This document shows positions 33,414 through 42,206 of a DNA stretch of 64,000 nt, piece after piece. The translations under genes and the position numbers were made by a program. Within the stretch, counting starts at the first letter, position 1, and every line of letters starts with the position of its first letter. The notes under the pieces are model-generated. The model did not search any database, was not told the origin of the DNA, and saw nothing but the letters and a program-made list of their open reading frames with translations. Source of the stretch: Mucilaginibacter sp. JRF (GTDB lineage: Bacteria > Bacteroidota > Bacteroidia > Sphingobacteriales > Sphingobacteriaceae); assembly GCF_015223065.1 (NCBI RefSeq), contig NZ_JADFBY010000009.1:62001-126000 (forward strand). Reading direction: 5' to 3'.

Positions 33414-34658
33414 ATGTCAAAAATAGTTATTATCGGAGGGGGTATCATGGGGCTTAGCTCTGCCTATTATTTGCAGCAGGCAGGCCATCAGGTTACCATC
33501 CTCGAAAAAGGCGACCTGAGCGATAACTGCTCGTTCGGTAACGCGGGCATGATAGTGCCCAGCCACTTTATACCTTTAGCAGCGCCGGGCATGGTGCAGC
33601 AAGGCATCCGCTGGATGTTTAACAGCAAGAGCCCTTTTTATGTAAAACCATCATTAAGTGGTGAGCTGATATCATGGGGGATGAAATTCCTGAAACATGC
33701 CAACAATGCGCATGTGGAGCGCTCGGCAAAACCATTGCTGGATATATCATTATTGAGCAAAAAACTATACGAAGAACTTAACGCTCAGCCCGGTTTTGAT
33801 TTCGGTTTGGTTGAAAAGGGCATCCTGATGTTCTACAAAACCGAAAAGGCAGGCGAGGAAGAAGCGCATCTGGCCGAAAAAGCCCGTGAGTTAGGTTTGG
33901 ATATGGCCGTTTTAAGTGCCGGTGAATGCCGGACCCTGCAACCAAACCTGGCTCTTGATGTGCTTGGCGCGGTGCACTACCGTTGCGATGCGCATTTATA
34001 CCCTAACAGGTTGATAGCCCTGATGGTAAATTATCTGCAAAACAACGGCGTAAAAATTGAACGTAATGCCGAGGTTACCCGTATTGAAACCGCCGCGGGT
34101 AAAATATCAAAGGTATTTACCGGCAGCAAGGTTTGGGATGCCGATCAGTATATTATTGCGGGTGGCTCATGGTCGCCGGCCATAGCTAAAATGGTTGATA
34201 TTAGCGTACCGCTGATGCCGGGTAAAGGCTACTCATTTATGGTGCCTGAGCCGCAGCAGCGTATGCAGATACCGGCCCTGCTTTGCGAGGCCCGCGTAGC
34301 CATTACACCCATGAATGGCAGCATCCGTTACGGTGGAACGATGGAGCTGGGCAAGATCAACAATAACATTAACATGAACAGGGTGAGGGGTATAGTTGAA
34401 TCGATACCCAAATACTTCCCCGACCTGCACCCCGAAGTTCCTGCCGAGCAGGATATATGGTTCGGTTTCCGCCCGTCATCGCCGGATGGCTTGCCCTACA
34501 TTGGTCGCAGCAATAAATACAGCAACCTGGTGGTAGCAACCGGCCATGGTATGATGGGGCTGAGCCTTGGCCCGGCAACCGGTTTGCTGGTTAAGCAGGT
34601 GGTTGATGGCAGCAAAACAGAGATCAATATCGACGCGTTCTCGCCAAACAGGTTTTAA
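33414..34658 (+). CDS. FAD-dependent D-hydroxyproline dehydrogenase (DadA-like)
   Basis: A 414-residue DAO-family flavoprotein. VIIGGGIMGLSSAYYL at the N-terminus binds FAD, SFGNAGMIVPSH follows, and GFRPSSPDGLPYIG with VVATGHGMMGLSLGPATG at the C-terminus closes the cofactor site. In this operon it should oxidise cis-4-hydroxy-D-proline to 1-pyrroline-4-hydroxy-2-carboxylate, passing electrons to the respiratory chain. It completes a four-enzyme route from trans-4-hydroxy-L-proline to 2-oxoglutarate. A strong terminator begins 12 bp after the stop. D-proline or other D-amino acids are alternative substrates. Confidence 0.88.
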   Translation: MSKIVIIGGGIMGLSSAYYLQQAGHQVTILEKGDLSDNCSFGNAGMIVPSHFIPLAAPGMVQQGIRWMFNSKSPFYVKPSLSGELISWGMKFLKHANNAHVERSAKPLLDISLLSKKLYEELNAQPGFDFGLVEKGILMFYKTEKAGEEEAHLAEKARELGLDMAVLSAGECRTLQPNLALDVLGAVHYRCDAHLYPNRLIALMVNYLQNNGVKIERNAEVTRIETAAGKISKVFTGSKVWDADQYIIAGGSWSPAIAKMVDISVPLMPGKGYSFMVPEPQQRMQIPALLCEARVAITPMNGSIRYGGTMELGKINNNINMNRVRGIVESIPKYFPDLHPEVPAEQDIWFGFRPSSPDGLPYIGRSNKYSNLVVATGHGMMGLSLGPATGLLVKQVVDGSKTEINIDAFSPNRF

Positions 34659-34670
34659 CAGTATTTTATC

Positions 34671-34727
34671 AGGCTTGCACCCTATGTTAGCAATATTTTA
34701 ACATAGGTGCGAGCCTTTTTTGTTTTT
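34671..34727 (+). terminator. Terminator of hydroxyproline operon
   Basis: A long stem of about 18 bp with one bulge and one mismatch (34671-34689 with 34699-34716) is followed by a T-rich run to 34727. It separates the four enzyme genes from the AraC regulator, so the regulator is probably transcribed mostly on its own. Confidence 0.85.
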
Positions 34728-34776
34728 TAGGGATAAAATAGTAAATTGGTACTTTCGGTTAACTGATATTAACAAC

Positions 34777-35676
34777 ATGAAAGTATTGCAATTCACCATA
34801 CCTGTAGCGCACGATAAAAGTGTGATAACCGATCAGGTGGAATTGCCTTACCATTACCCGCATCTGCATCGCCATAAAGAGGCGCAGCTTACCTGGGTGC
34901 AAAAGGGAGAGGGTACGCTGATAGCCGGAAATAACATGCACGCCTACACTGCGGGCGAGATCTATTACATAGGCCCTAACCTGCCGCATCTGTTTAAAAG
35001 TAATCCCGATTATTTTAAGTCCGAAGATCACAGGCCGGTAAAGGCATTAACGGTTTTCTTTAACCCGGATGGTATACTTTCATCCATGTTCGAGTTGCCG
35101 GAGCTGCGCCCGGTAAAGCAGTTTTTAAATCAGCATACACAAGGCTTTAAAATACCGGTTGCTAATTGCGATGCCATTGCCGCCATAATGATGCAGGTTC
35201 GTGAAGCCTCGGGCAGTAAAAAGCTGCTGCATTTTCTGGAACTGATGCAGGGCATGGTAGCCGTTGAGGGCAAACCCGAAGCGTTATCCACTCATGGTAA
35301 TCTGCCATCAATGGCCGAAAACGAAGGCATCCGCATAGGTAATATATACAACTATATTATGCAGAACTACAACGGAGCCATCACCCTTGATGATGTTGCC
35401 CGTGCCGCCTGCATGACCTCCGAATCATTTTGCCGCTACTTTAAAAAGCACACCGGGCACACCTTTGTATCTTTTTTAAATGAGGTACGGGTAAATGAGG
35501 CCTGTAAACGATTGACCTCGCATAAGTTCGAGAACGTATCAGAAATTGCCTTTAAATGCGGCTTTAAAAGTATCACCAACTTTAACCGAGTATTTAAATC
35601 GGTAACGGGTAATTCGCCACGCGAGTACCTGGATAATTACCTCAACAATATCAACAATCTTTCGCAAACCGCATAA
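34777..35676 (+). CDS. AraC-family regulator, likely controls hydroxyproline operon
   Basis: A 299-residue activator. The N-terminal cupin domain shows HRHKEAQLTWVQKGEGTLI and GEIYYIGPNLPHLF, a ligand pocket. The C-terminal double helix-turn-helix spans ITLDDVARAACMTSESFCRYF and VSEIAFKCGFKSITNFNRVF with the closing TGNSPREYL. I chose ATG 34777 since the upstream frame to 34720 runs into the terminator. It lies between the hydroxyproline operon and the exported DUF5695 gene and most likely senses hydroxyproline or a pathway intermediate. Candidate binding sites lie at 29688-29770. Confidence 0.88.
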   Translation: MKVLQFTIPVAHDKSVITDQVELPYHYPHLHRHKEAQLTWVQKGEGTLIAGNNMHAYTAGEIYYIGPNLPHLFKSNPDYFKSEDHRPVKALTVFFNPDGILSSMFELPELRPVKQFLNQHTQGFKIPVANCDAIAAIMMQVREASGSKKLLHFLELMQGMVAVEGKPEALSTHGNLPSMAENEGIRIGNIYNYIMQNYNGAITLDDVARAACMTSESFCRYFKKHTGHTFVSFLNEVRVNEACKRLTSHKFENVSEIAFKCGFKSITNFNRVFKSVTGNSPREYLDNYLNNINNLSQTA

Positions 35677-35771
35677 GGTTAAAAACAGACTACTATTTGG
35701 CAAATTACAGCCGAATACGCTTTAGCTACAGCCGTATTTTTATAGCCTGATAAAAGCAGGTTCATTTAAAT

Positions 35772-38513
35772 ATGGTACTATTCTACATATCCCCTAAAAA
35801 ATACATAAACCGACGTTTGGCAATTATCGCGGGCGTGTTAATGCTAAACTGTACGCTGGCCAATGCCCAATCGCCCTGGGATGCACTGTCAAAAAAGCCA
35901 TCAACGTTAGGTATTGAAGCCGGTATTGATGCTTATAATACATCAGCTTTTAACCTGAAACTGGTAAAGGCATCGCAGACTGTGGCCGGGCTTGAGCCCA
36001 AAGCTGCCACAGGTTTTGATTACATCCCTGCCGACAAGTTAAAGCAGCGCAGCGGCGATGGTTTGTACCAGTTAGGCGATATCAACATCAGGCTTAAAAC
36101 GGAGGGCGATACAGCCTGGAAAAGTTTTTCCTCAGCCACTAAACGTGCCCCGGTTAAGGCGCTGGCTATAAACGATACCGTATTAGCCGCTGCTGATCTG
36201 GCCGCCACCTTGCCTGCCGATATCCCGCTAAAGGTTGAGCGCTTTTGGAAACAGCGAAACGGGCAATTGATATTGGAATTCGCGTTAACCAATACATCAA
36301 CCAAGGCAGTAGAGATTGGGGCGTTAGGTATGCCGATGATATTCAATAATATACTTCAGGATAAGTCATTGGAAAAAGCCCATGCCGAATGTGTGTTTTA
36401 CGACCCCTACATAGGCAACGGCGCAGGCTATTTACAGGTTACCCGCCTAAGCGGCGAAGGCCCCGCCTTGCTGGTTGTGCCCGATGGTAATACGCCTTTT
36501 GAAGCATACAATCCGCTATTGGATGACTCAACCCCACGAGGTATTGATTTTGAAGGCTTTTACGAGTGGATGGTACACAGCAAAGCCTATGCTGACAAGG
36601 AATGGAAAAAAGCCGAACCCTGGAATGAACCGACCTCGTTTACCCTCAAGCCCGGCGAAACGCGCCATTACGCCGTAAAATTTATTTTGGCGGACGCGAT
36701 AAGGGATATCGAGAAAACATTGATAGCCAATAACCGCCCCGTAGCTATGGGTGTACCGGGCTACATTATTCCACAGGATGTGGATGGTAAGCTGTTCCTG
36801 AATTATAATAAGCAGGTGCAATCTATACAAGTGCTACCCGAAGGTGCCTTAACTTTTACCAAATTGAATGATGCTCCCGCCGGATGGTCGGCCTATCAGG
36901 TTAAGGGCAATTTGCGGGGCAGGGCAAGGGTTACTGTTACTTATGCCGATGGCTTAAAGCAAACCATCAGCTACAAAGTAATAAAACCCGAAGAACAAGT
37001 GGTGAAAGATTTTGGCAACTTTTTGACCACCAAACAATGGTATCATAATGACAAGGATCTGTTTGGTCGTAACAACTCCGTAATTACCTACGATTACGAG
37101 AAGAAAGCCAAGGTATTGCAGGATAGTCGTGCCTGGATAGTTGGCCTGAGCGATGAGGGCGGCGCAGGCAGCTGGTTAGGTGCCATGATGAAGGAGGTAA
37201 TTCAACCCGATAAAACTGAAGTACAAAAGCTACAGCAATTTGTTAACCACACCATTTGGGGCGGCTTGCAGCACAGCGAGGGTAAAGAGAAATACGGCGT
37301 TAAAAAAAGCCTATATTATTACGATCCTAAGAATATGCCTGCCGGTACTTACAGCGACAGTATTAACTACAAAACGTGGGCAGCGTGGGATAAAAAAGGC
37401 GCTGATGATATAGGTCGGTCATACAACTACCCGCACGTGGCCGCGGCGCATTGGGCCTTGTACCGCCTGGCGCGTAACCATAAAGGATTGGTGAGCGAGT
37501 ATAACTGGCAATGGTATTTAACCAATGCCTATGGCACCAGTATGGCCATGATCAGCCTGGCGCCATATTATGCGCAGTTTGGGCAAATGGAGGGCACGGT
37601 GTTTTACCTGATAGTGCAGGATCTGAAAGCCGAAGGCTGGGGTGAAATGGCAGGCCGGTTGGAAGTCGCCATGCGCAAGCGTGCTGATCACTGGCGTACG
37701 CTGCAATATCCGTTCGGTAGCGAAATGCCCTGGGATTCAACCGGGCAGGAAGAAGTTTACGTATGGTCAAAATACTTTGGGTATGATGACAAGGCGCTGG
37801 TAACCCTTAATGCTATTTTAGGCTACATGCCAACCGTGCCGCATTGGGGATACAACGGTTCGGCACGCCGTTATTGGGACTTTTTGTATGGCGGCAAACT
37901 ATCTCGCGTGGAACGCCAGTTGCACCACTACGGCTCGGGGCTCAATGCCATACCTGTGCTTACCGGTTACCGCAGTCAGCCTGATGATCTGTATTTGCTG
38001 CGGGTAGGGTACGGCGGTACGCTGGGTGCCATATCAAATATTACCGAGGATGGCTTTGGCCCGGCGGCATTCCACTCGTTCCCGTCAACCTTGAGGATAG
38101 ATTACCTCTCCGGCGATTACGGGCCTAATTTTTTTGGCTACGCCGTAAATACCGCGACCTACATAGTTAACGATGCTATCTTTGGCTGGCTGGCCTTTGG
38201 TGGTAACTTAATCACAAAAGGCAATGTGGTGAATGTAGCTGTAACCACAGCAGCCAGATCAAAGGTGTTTATTGCGCCATTAAAGCTATGGTTAACGTTG
38301 GATGCCGGTAAGTTCAAAACCATATCGTACAATAAAAAAACAGGCGCGGTAAGTTTTACGCTCGATAAGGCGGATGCTTACACACCATCAGCCTACCTGC
38401 ATATTGAGGGTGGTGATAATAAATACCGCTTACCGCAAACCAAAGTGCGGGGTGCTTACGTAATTAAGCTAAACAGCAAGGTCGCAAGTAGCTTTACGCT
38501 GTTAAGCAAATAG
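35772..38513 (+). CDS. Exported DUF5695 family protein (putative glycan-active)
   Basis: A 913-residue secreted protein with a signal peptide ending near LANAQ. The N-terminal third is beta-rich (FWKQRNGQLILEFALTNTS), the centre carries an (alpha/alpha)-barrel-like stretch (SYNYPHVAAAHWALYRLARNH), and the C-terminus is again beta-rich. This matches DUF5695 proteins, which are often found with glycoside hydrolases, and the layout resembles barrel-type hydrolases or lyases. No activity is known to me. It follows the AraC gene by 95 bp and ends at a terminator, so it may be part of the same plant-glycoprotein system. Confidence 0.75.
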   Translation: MVLFYISPKKYINRRLAIIAGVLMLNCTLANAQSPWDALSKKPSTLGIEAGIDAYNTSAFNLKLVKASQTVAGLEPKAATGFDYIPADKLKQRSGDGLYQLGDINIRLKTEGDTAWKSFSSATKRAPVKALAINDTVLAAADLAATLPADIPLKVERFWKQRNGQLILEFALTNTSTKAVEIGALGMPMIFNNILQDKSLEKAHAECVFYDPYIGNGAGYLQVTRLSGEGPALLVVPDGNTPFEAYNPLLDDSTPRGIDFEGFYEWMVHSKAYADKEWKKAEPWNEPTSFTLKPGETRHYAVKFILADAIRDIEKTLIANNRPVAMGVPGYIIPQDVDGKLFLNYNKQVQSIQVLPEGALTFTKLNDAPAGWSAYQVKGNLRGRARVTVTYADGLKQTISYKVIKPEEQVVKDFGNFLTTKQWYHNDKDLFGRNNSVITYDYEKKAKVLQDSRAWIVGLSDEGGAGSWLGAMMKEVIQPDKTEVQKLQQFVNHTIWGGLQHSEGKEKYGVKKSLYYYDPKNMPAGTYSDSINYKTWAAWDKKGADDIGRSYNYPHVAAAHWALYRLARNHKGLVSEYNWQWYLTNAYGTSMAMISLAPYYAQFGQMEGTVFYLIVQDLKAEGWGEMAGRLEVAMRKRADHWRTLQYPFGSEMPWDSTGQEEVYVWSKYFGYDDKALVTLNAILGYMPTVPHWGYNGSARRYWDFLYGGKLSRVERQLHHYGSGLNAIPVLTGYRSQPDDLYLLRVGYGGTLGAISNITEDGFGPAAFHSFPSTLRIDYLSGDYGPNFFGYAVNTATYIVNDAIFGWLAFGGNLITKGNVVNVAVTTAARSKVFIAPLKLWLTLDAGKFKTISYNKKTGAVSFTLDKADAYTPSAYLHIEGGDNKYRLPQTKVRGAYVIKLNSKVASSFTLLSK

Positions 38514-38530
38514 TATTCGTTCATAAGTTC

Positions 38531-38568
38531 AACGCCGGGTATAAACAATACCCGGCGTTGTTGTTTTT
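38531..38568 (+). terminator. Terminator after DUF5695 gene
   Basis: A perfect 12-bp GC-rich stem (38531-38542 with 38548-38559), a 5-nt loop, then TTGTTTTTG. Confidence 0.85.
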
Positions 38569-38605
38569 GCGTATTTTTGCAGGGTATTTATTCCTGTTTT
38601 AAACT

Positions 38606-39454
38606 ATGGCCCGTTACAAGCAATTCGCCTTTAAGCAATTTGGTTATTTTGATATTGATGCCACGGCTGATGCGCATGCTTTGCACCCTGAATTCGCGGG
38701 CAGCGTTAAGGTTGCATTTATAGCGGCAGGCGGCAGTGTTACGGTCGATTTTAAGGAATACCGGTTGGAGCAGGATGCCTTATTCTTTATCAGTTCAGGC
38801 CAGTATTATCAAATAGCTGATAATAGCCGGGGTACCATGATCTACTACAATCGCGATTTTTATTGCGTAGCTATTCACGATAAAGAGGTATCGTGCGATG
38901 GGTTGTTGTTTCATAACGTGTACGAGATACCGGTAATTATGCTGAGCGATGAACAGTCTGCCATTATGCGATCTATCATAGCCGAGATAAAGGAAGAAAT
39001 AGCGCACGATGACTCCAGCATGGAAGAAATGCTGCGCATCCTCCTTAAAAGCATCATCATCAAAGCAACACGTATATATAAGGTACAGCACAATACCTCA
39101 ACCGATGAGGCTAAACAGGAGGTGGAGTTCTCACGCAAGTTCAGTCAGTTGGTGGAATGGCATTATACTAAGCATCATACCGTGGCCGAATACGCCGAGC
39201 TGCTGAACATGACACCCAAGGCGCTCAACAAACGCATTACCCGATACACCGACAGTACTCCAAATGATATTATAAAGAACCGCATCATCCTCGAAGCAAA
39301 ACGCCTGCTGGTACATACCGATCTTAGCGTAAAAGAAATTGGCTATAAGCTTGGGTACGATGATCCATCGTACTTTATACGCTTGTTTACTAACCAAACT
39401 TCATCATCACCGCAAAATTTCAGACAACATTACCAGCAAACAGAAGCGGTTTAG
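38606..39454 (+). CDS. AraC-family transcriptional regulator
   Basis: A 282-residue protein. The N-terminal half (HALHPEFAGSVKVAFIAAGGS, then LFFISSGQYYQI) is a cupin-like sensing domain. The C-terminal half has two helix-turn-helix units, TVAEYAELLNMTPKALNKRI and VKEIGYKLGYDDPSYFIRLF, ending SSSPQNFRQHY. It precedes the exported esterase gene by 126 bp on the same strand, so that gene is a natural candidate target. The ligand is unknown. Confidence 0.87.
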   Translation: MARYKQFAFKQFGYFDIDATADAHALHPEFAGSVKVAFIAAGGSVTVDFKEYRLEQDALFFISSGQYYQIADNSRGTMIYYNRDFYCVAIHDKEVSCDGLLFHNVYEIPVIMLSDEQSAIMRSIIAEIKEEIAHDDSSMEEMLRILLKSIIIKATRIYKVQHNTSTDEAKQEVEFSRKFSQLVEWHYTKHHTVAEYAELLNMTPKALNKRITRYTDSTPNDIIKNRIILEAKRLLVHTDLSVKEIGYKLGYDDPSYFIRLFTNQTSSSPQNFRQHYQQTEAV

Positions 39455-39506
39455 CGTATTTTTTGTCCAAAGGGGAAAAAAGTGCAATACATGTATAAAA
39501 CCGTGC

Positions 39507-39538
39507 ATTGAGTGGCTTTGTTTGGCGCCATACCTTTG
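39507..39538 (+). promoter_or_regulatory. Bacteroidota-type promoter of esterase gene
   Basis: ATTG (39507-39510), a 20-bp spacer and TACCTTTG (39531-39538) match the -33/-7 pattern (TTTG, then TAnnTTTG) of the main Bacteroidota sigma factor. The start codon lies 42 bp further down at 39581. Confidence 0.6.
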
Positions 39539-39580
39539 TTGTGTTCAATTAAACGTAATAATTAAAACATAAACAAAGTC

Positions 39581-40624
39581 ATGAAAACTCAAACTATCTC
39601 ACAAGGCGTTTCAGCAGTAATTTTAACCATCGCATTAACCGGCTCAGCCGTGGCACAGGTAGCCGACCCTGCAACCGATCCGCATATTGAAAGCAATACC
39701 AAAGCATTTTTAAATGTATTAAATTCAGGTAACGGCAAACCGTTGGAGCAGCTTAGCCCGGTTGATGCCCGCGCGGTGCTTACCGGCGCGCAATCATCAG
39801 TAAAGGTTGATCTGTCTGGCATCGCCGTAACTGATAAAACAATAGAAGCCGATGGCCAGTCGATCAAACTGCATATTGTAAAACCCGAGAATAGTAAAGG
39901 TACATTGCCGGTATTCATGTTTTTTCATGGCGGCGGCTGGGTACTGGGCGATTTCCCCACCCATCAACGCCTGGTGCGCGACCTGGTAGTTAATTCAGGT
40001 GCTGCCGCTGTATTTGTTGATTATACCCCATCGCCCGAAGCACAATATCCTACGGCCATTAACCAGGCTTATGCCGCCACCAAATGGGTAGCCGCACATG
40101 GTAACGAGATAGGTGTTGATGGTAAATGCCTTGCCGTTGTAGGTAACAGCGTTGGTGGTAACATGGCCGCCGTTGTTGCGCTAATGGCTAAACACAAACA
40201 AGGCCCCGAAATTAAGCTGCAAGTACTGTTATGGCCGGTTACTGATGCTAATTTTGAAACAGGCTCATACAACCAATTCGCTACAGGCCGTTTTCTGACC
40301 AAAAACATGATGAAATGGTTTTGGGATAACTACACTACCGACCAAAACGCCCGTAAAGAAATATACGCTTCACCATTGCAAGCCACTACCGAACAATTAA
40401 AAGGTCTGCCAACTGCCGTAGTACAAACCGCAGAGAATGATGTGTTGCGCGATGAAGGTGAAGCCTACGCCCGCAAGCTTGACGAAGCTGGTGTAAAAGT
40501 TACCGCTACCCGTTATAATGGCATGATACACGACTGGGGTTTGCTTAACCCGCTGGCAACCGTACCGGGCACACAATCAGCCATGTTACAAGCCGCTGCC
40601 GAAATTAAAAAAGCACTCAAATAA
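39581..40624 (+). CDS. Exported alpha/beta hydrolase (HSL-type esterase)
   Basis: A 347-residue carboxylesterase of the hormone-sensitive-lipase group. The oxyanion motif is FFHGGGWVLGD, the nucleophile Ser lies in VVGNSVGGNMA, the Asp in AENDVLRDEGEAY and the His in GMIHDWGLLN. The N-terminus MKTQTISQGVSAVILTIAL ends in GSAVAQ, a normal signal peptide, so it acts in the periplasm or outside. Substrates of this family are short acyl esters. It has its own promoter and terminator, behind the AraC gene. Confidence 0.9.
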   Translation: MKTQTISQGVSAVILTIALTGSAVAQVADPATDPHIESNTKAFLNVLNSGNGKPLEQLSPVDARAVLTGAQSSVKVDLSGIAVTDKTIEADGQSIKLHIVKPENSKGTLPVFMFFHGGGWVLGDFPTHQRLVRDLVVNSGAAAVFVDYTPSPEAQYPTAINQAYAATKWVAAHGNEIGVDGKCLAVVGNSVGGNMAAVVALMAKHKQGPEIKLQVLLWPVTDANFETGSYNQFATGRFLTKNMMKWFWDNYTTDQNARKEIYASPLQATTEQLKGLPTAVVQTAENDVLRDEGEAYARKLDEAGVKVTATRYNGMIHDWGLLNPLATVPGTQSAMLQAAAEIKKALK

Positions 40625-40647
40625 TCTCCAACATAATCAATAATGCG

Positions 40648-40680
40648 AAGCATCGGGTACTGAACCCGGTGCTTTTTTGT
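40648..40680 (+). terminator. Terminator after esterase gene
   Basis: An 11-bp stem with one G-T pair (40648-40658 with 40664-40674) and a 5-nt loop, followed by TTTTTTGTTTT. Confidence 0.85.
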
Positions 40681-40760
40681 TTTGTGCCGATGGCGAATAA
40701 ATTTTGAGCATGTTTGGGTAATTGTTTAATTTACAGCCATCAACCAATTATAATATAACT

Positions 40761-41261
40761 ATGAAACACAAGTACATTTACCTGCTGCTTACTTTACTGT
40801 TCAGCATTTCAACCGCGTATGCGCAAACCGGAAAAGGCTCGGTAGCTGATGTTGCTTTTATACAAGGTAACTGGAAAGCCATCACACCGGATGGCCGTAC
40901 TATTGAAGGCTCGTGGTTGCCACCGCATGGCGAAAATATTTTAGGCTTTATGCGGATGATGAAAGGCGATAAGCCCGACCTGTATGAGATACTGGCCTAC
41001 GAGCAAACCGATAAGGGGCTAACCTCAATGGTTAAGCACTTTCAACCCGGATTAATAGGTAGTGAGGAGAAAGACAAGCAAGATCGTTATGTATTTGTAG
41101 AAGCCACCAAAGGCCGCGCCATATTCCAAAAAGAGGGCGAGGAAACCCTGCGTATATTATACGAAAAACGCTCGGCCAACCAATTTGTAATAGCCCGCGG
41201 CAGCGAGCAGGATGGTAAATGGGTTTTTGTTGATCTGTTTGTGTTTAACAGGGTGAAATGA
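40761..41261 (+). CDS. DUF6265-like exported protein
   Basis: A 166-residue protein with signal peptide MKHKYIYLLLTLLFSISTAY and cleavage after AYAQ. The mature part starts VADVAFIQGNWKAITPDGRTI and has the EGSWLPPHGENILGFMRMM motif of the DUF6265 family, a lipocalin-like small beta barrel. Function is unknown. I use ATG 40761, since the frame to 40722 lacks a signal before this Met. Confidence 0.8.
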   Translation: MKHKYIYLLLTLLFSISTAYAQTGKGSVADVAFIQGNWKAITPDGRTIEGSWLPPHGENILGFMRMMKGDKPDLYEILAYEQTDKGLTSMVKHFQPGLIGSEEKDKQDRYVFVEATKGRAIFQKEGEETLRILYEKRSANQFVIARGSEQDGKWVFVDLFVFNRVK

Positions 41262-41285
41262 TATTTTTAGGCATCGATCAGCGGC

Positions 41286-41729
41286 ATGGCAGTCATTAAA
41301 CAAAAACCGGGATTAAAATCCCTTATCTATTACTGTGTAACCAAATACCTGTTCTTCTTTTTTATTCTTGCTTTTATTAATGATCGATTTAAAACATTAG
41401 TAATAGATGCCGCTGCCGAAAGCGATCACGGAGTTTTCTATTATTTTATTGGATATGTATTGTATGTTCTTTTTGGCATTATCGGACCTGCATTTATTCT
41501 GTTGATATTGATGGGTTTATTGTTTGAGATAAGGAATGTGAAGTTTTTTATACCGGCATTTTTTGCTGTGCTGGTTATTGAATACTTTAACTATGTAAAG
41601 CTTTGTTCAAGCGATAATTTTGATAATATTAACATGGACGGAGTTTTGAATGGAGTGATAAGTGTTTTGTTTTTTATAGGTTTTTTTACAGGAAAAATAC
41701 TTGGCAGAAGTAATTCTTCTGTATTTTGA
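41286..41729 (+). CDS. Small polytopic membrane protein, unknown function
   Basis: A 147-residue protein with four hydrophobic helices, around residues 20-32, 50-75, 82-98 and 120-135 (for example YFIGYVLYVLFGIIGPAFIL). Base composition is AT-richer than its neighbours. I recognise no family. It starts 24 bp after the DUF6265 gene and 33 bp before the NTF2-like gene, so the three may be co-transcribed. Confidence 0.65.
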   Translation: MAVIKQKPGLKSLIYYCVTKYLFFFFILAFINDRFKTLVIDAAAESDHGVFYYFIGYVLYVLFGIIGPAFILLILMGLLFEIRNVKFFIPAFFAVLVIEYFNYVKLCSSDNFDNINMDGVLNGVISVLFFIGFFTGKILGRSNSSVF

Positions 41730-41762
41730 TCCGTCTTAAAAAAACTGATTCTATTTTTCAAA

Positions 41763-42206
41763 ATGTCACTGACTACATTATCCCCAAAACAAATAGTACA
41801 ACAATTCCTTGCTGAGGTACGTTCCGGTTTACATCCTGAAAATGCCGGATTATACATGGCCGATAAAATACTCGCCCATCAAATACAGGCCGAAAATCCG
41901 GTTACGGTTGAGCGCACGCCCGATAATTATACGGCACACATTAGGGAGTTTTTAGACTTATTTGGCAGGTTTGAGCTGGAGGTTACCGAACTGCTTGCTG
42001 ATGGCGATAAAGTGTATGCCCGTTGGATACAAAACGGTATTCATACCAATGATATTGACGGATATAAAGCAACAGGGTTGCCACTTATTGAATATACCAG
42101 TGCTGTTTACCGTGTTGCTGATGGTAAAATAGTGGAATACTGGTTGCAAACAGATAGAAAAGGAATGGAGAGCCAGTTGACAAAGAATGAAGCGGCGAGA
42201 ATTTAG
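41763..42206 (+). CDS. SnoaL/NTF2-like protein
   Basis: A 147-residue cone-fold protein of the SnoaL-like polyketide-cyclase group. LSPKQIVQQFLAEVRSGLHPE starts the domain, and VTELLADGDKVYARWIQNGIH with VYRVADGKIVEYWLQTD forms the curved sheet. Members are isomerases, cyclases or simple binding proteins; the substrate is unknown. It overlaps the convergent AraC gene by 4 bp at the stop codons. Confidence 0.82.
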   Translation: MSLTTLSPKQIVQQFLAEVRSGLHPENAGLYMADKILAHQIQAENPVTVERTPDNYTAHIREFLDLFGRFELEVTELLADGDKVYARWIQNGIHTNDIDGYKATGLPLIEYTSAVYRVADGKIVEYWLQTDRKGMESQLTKNEAARI

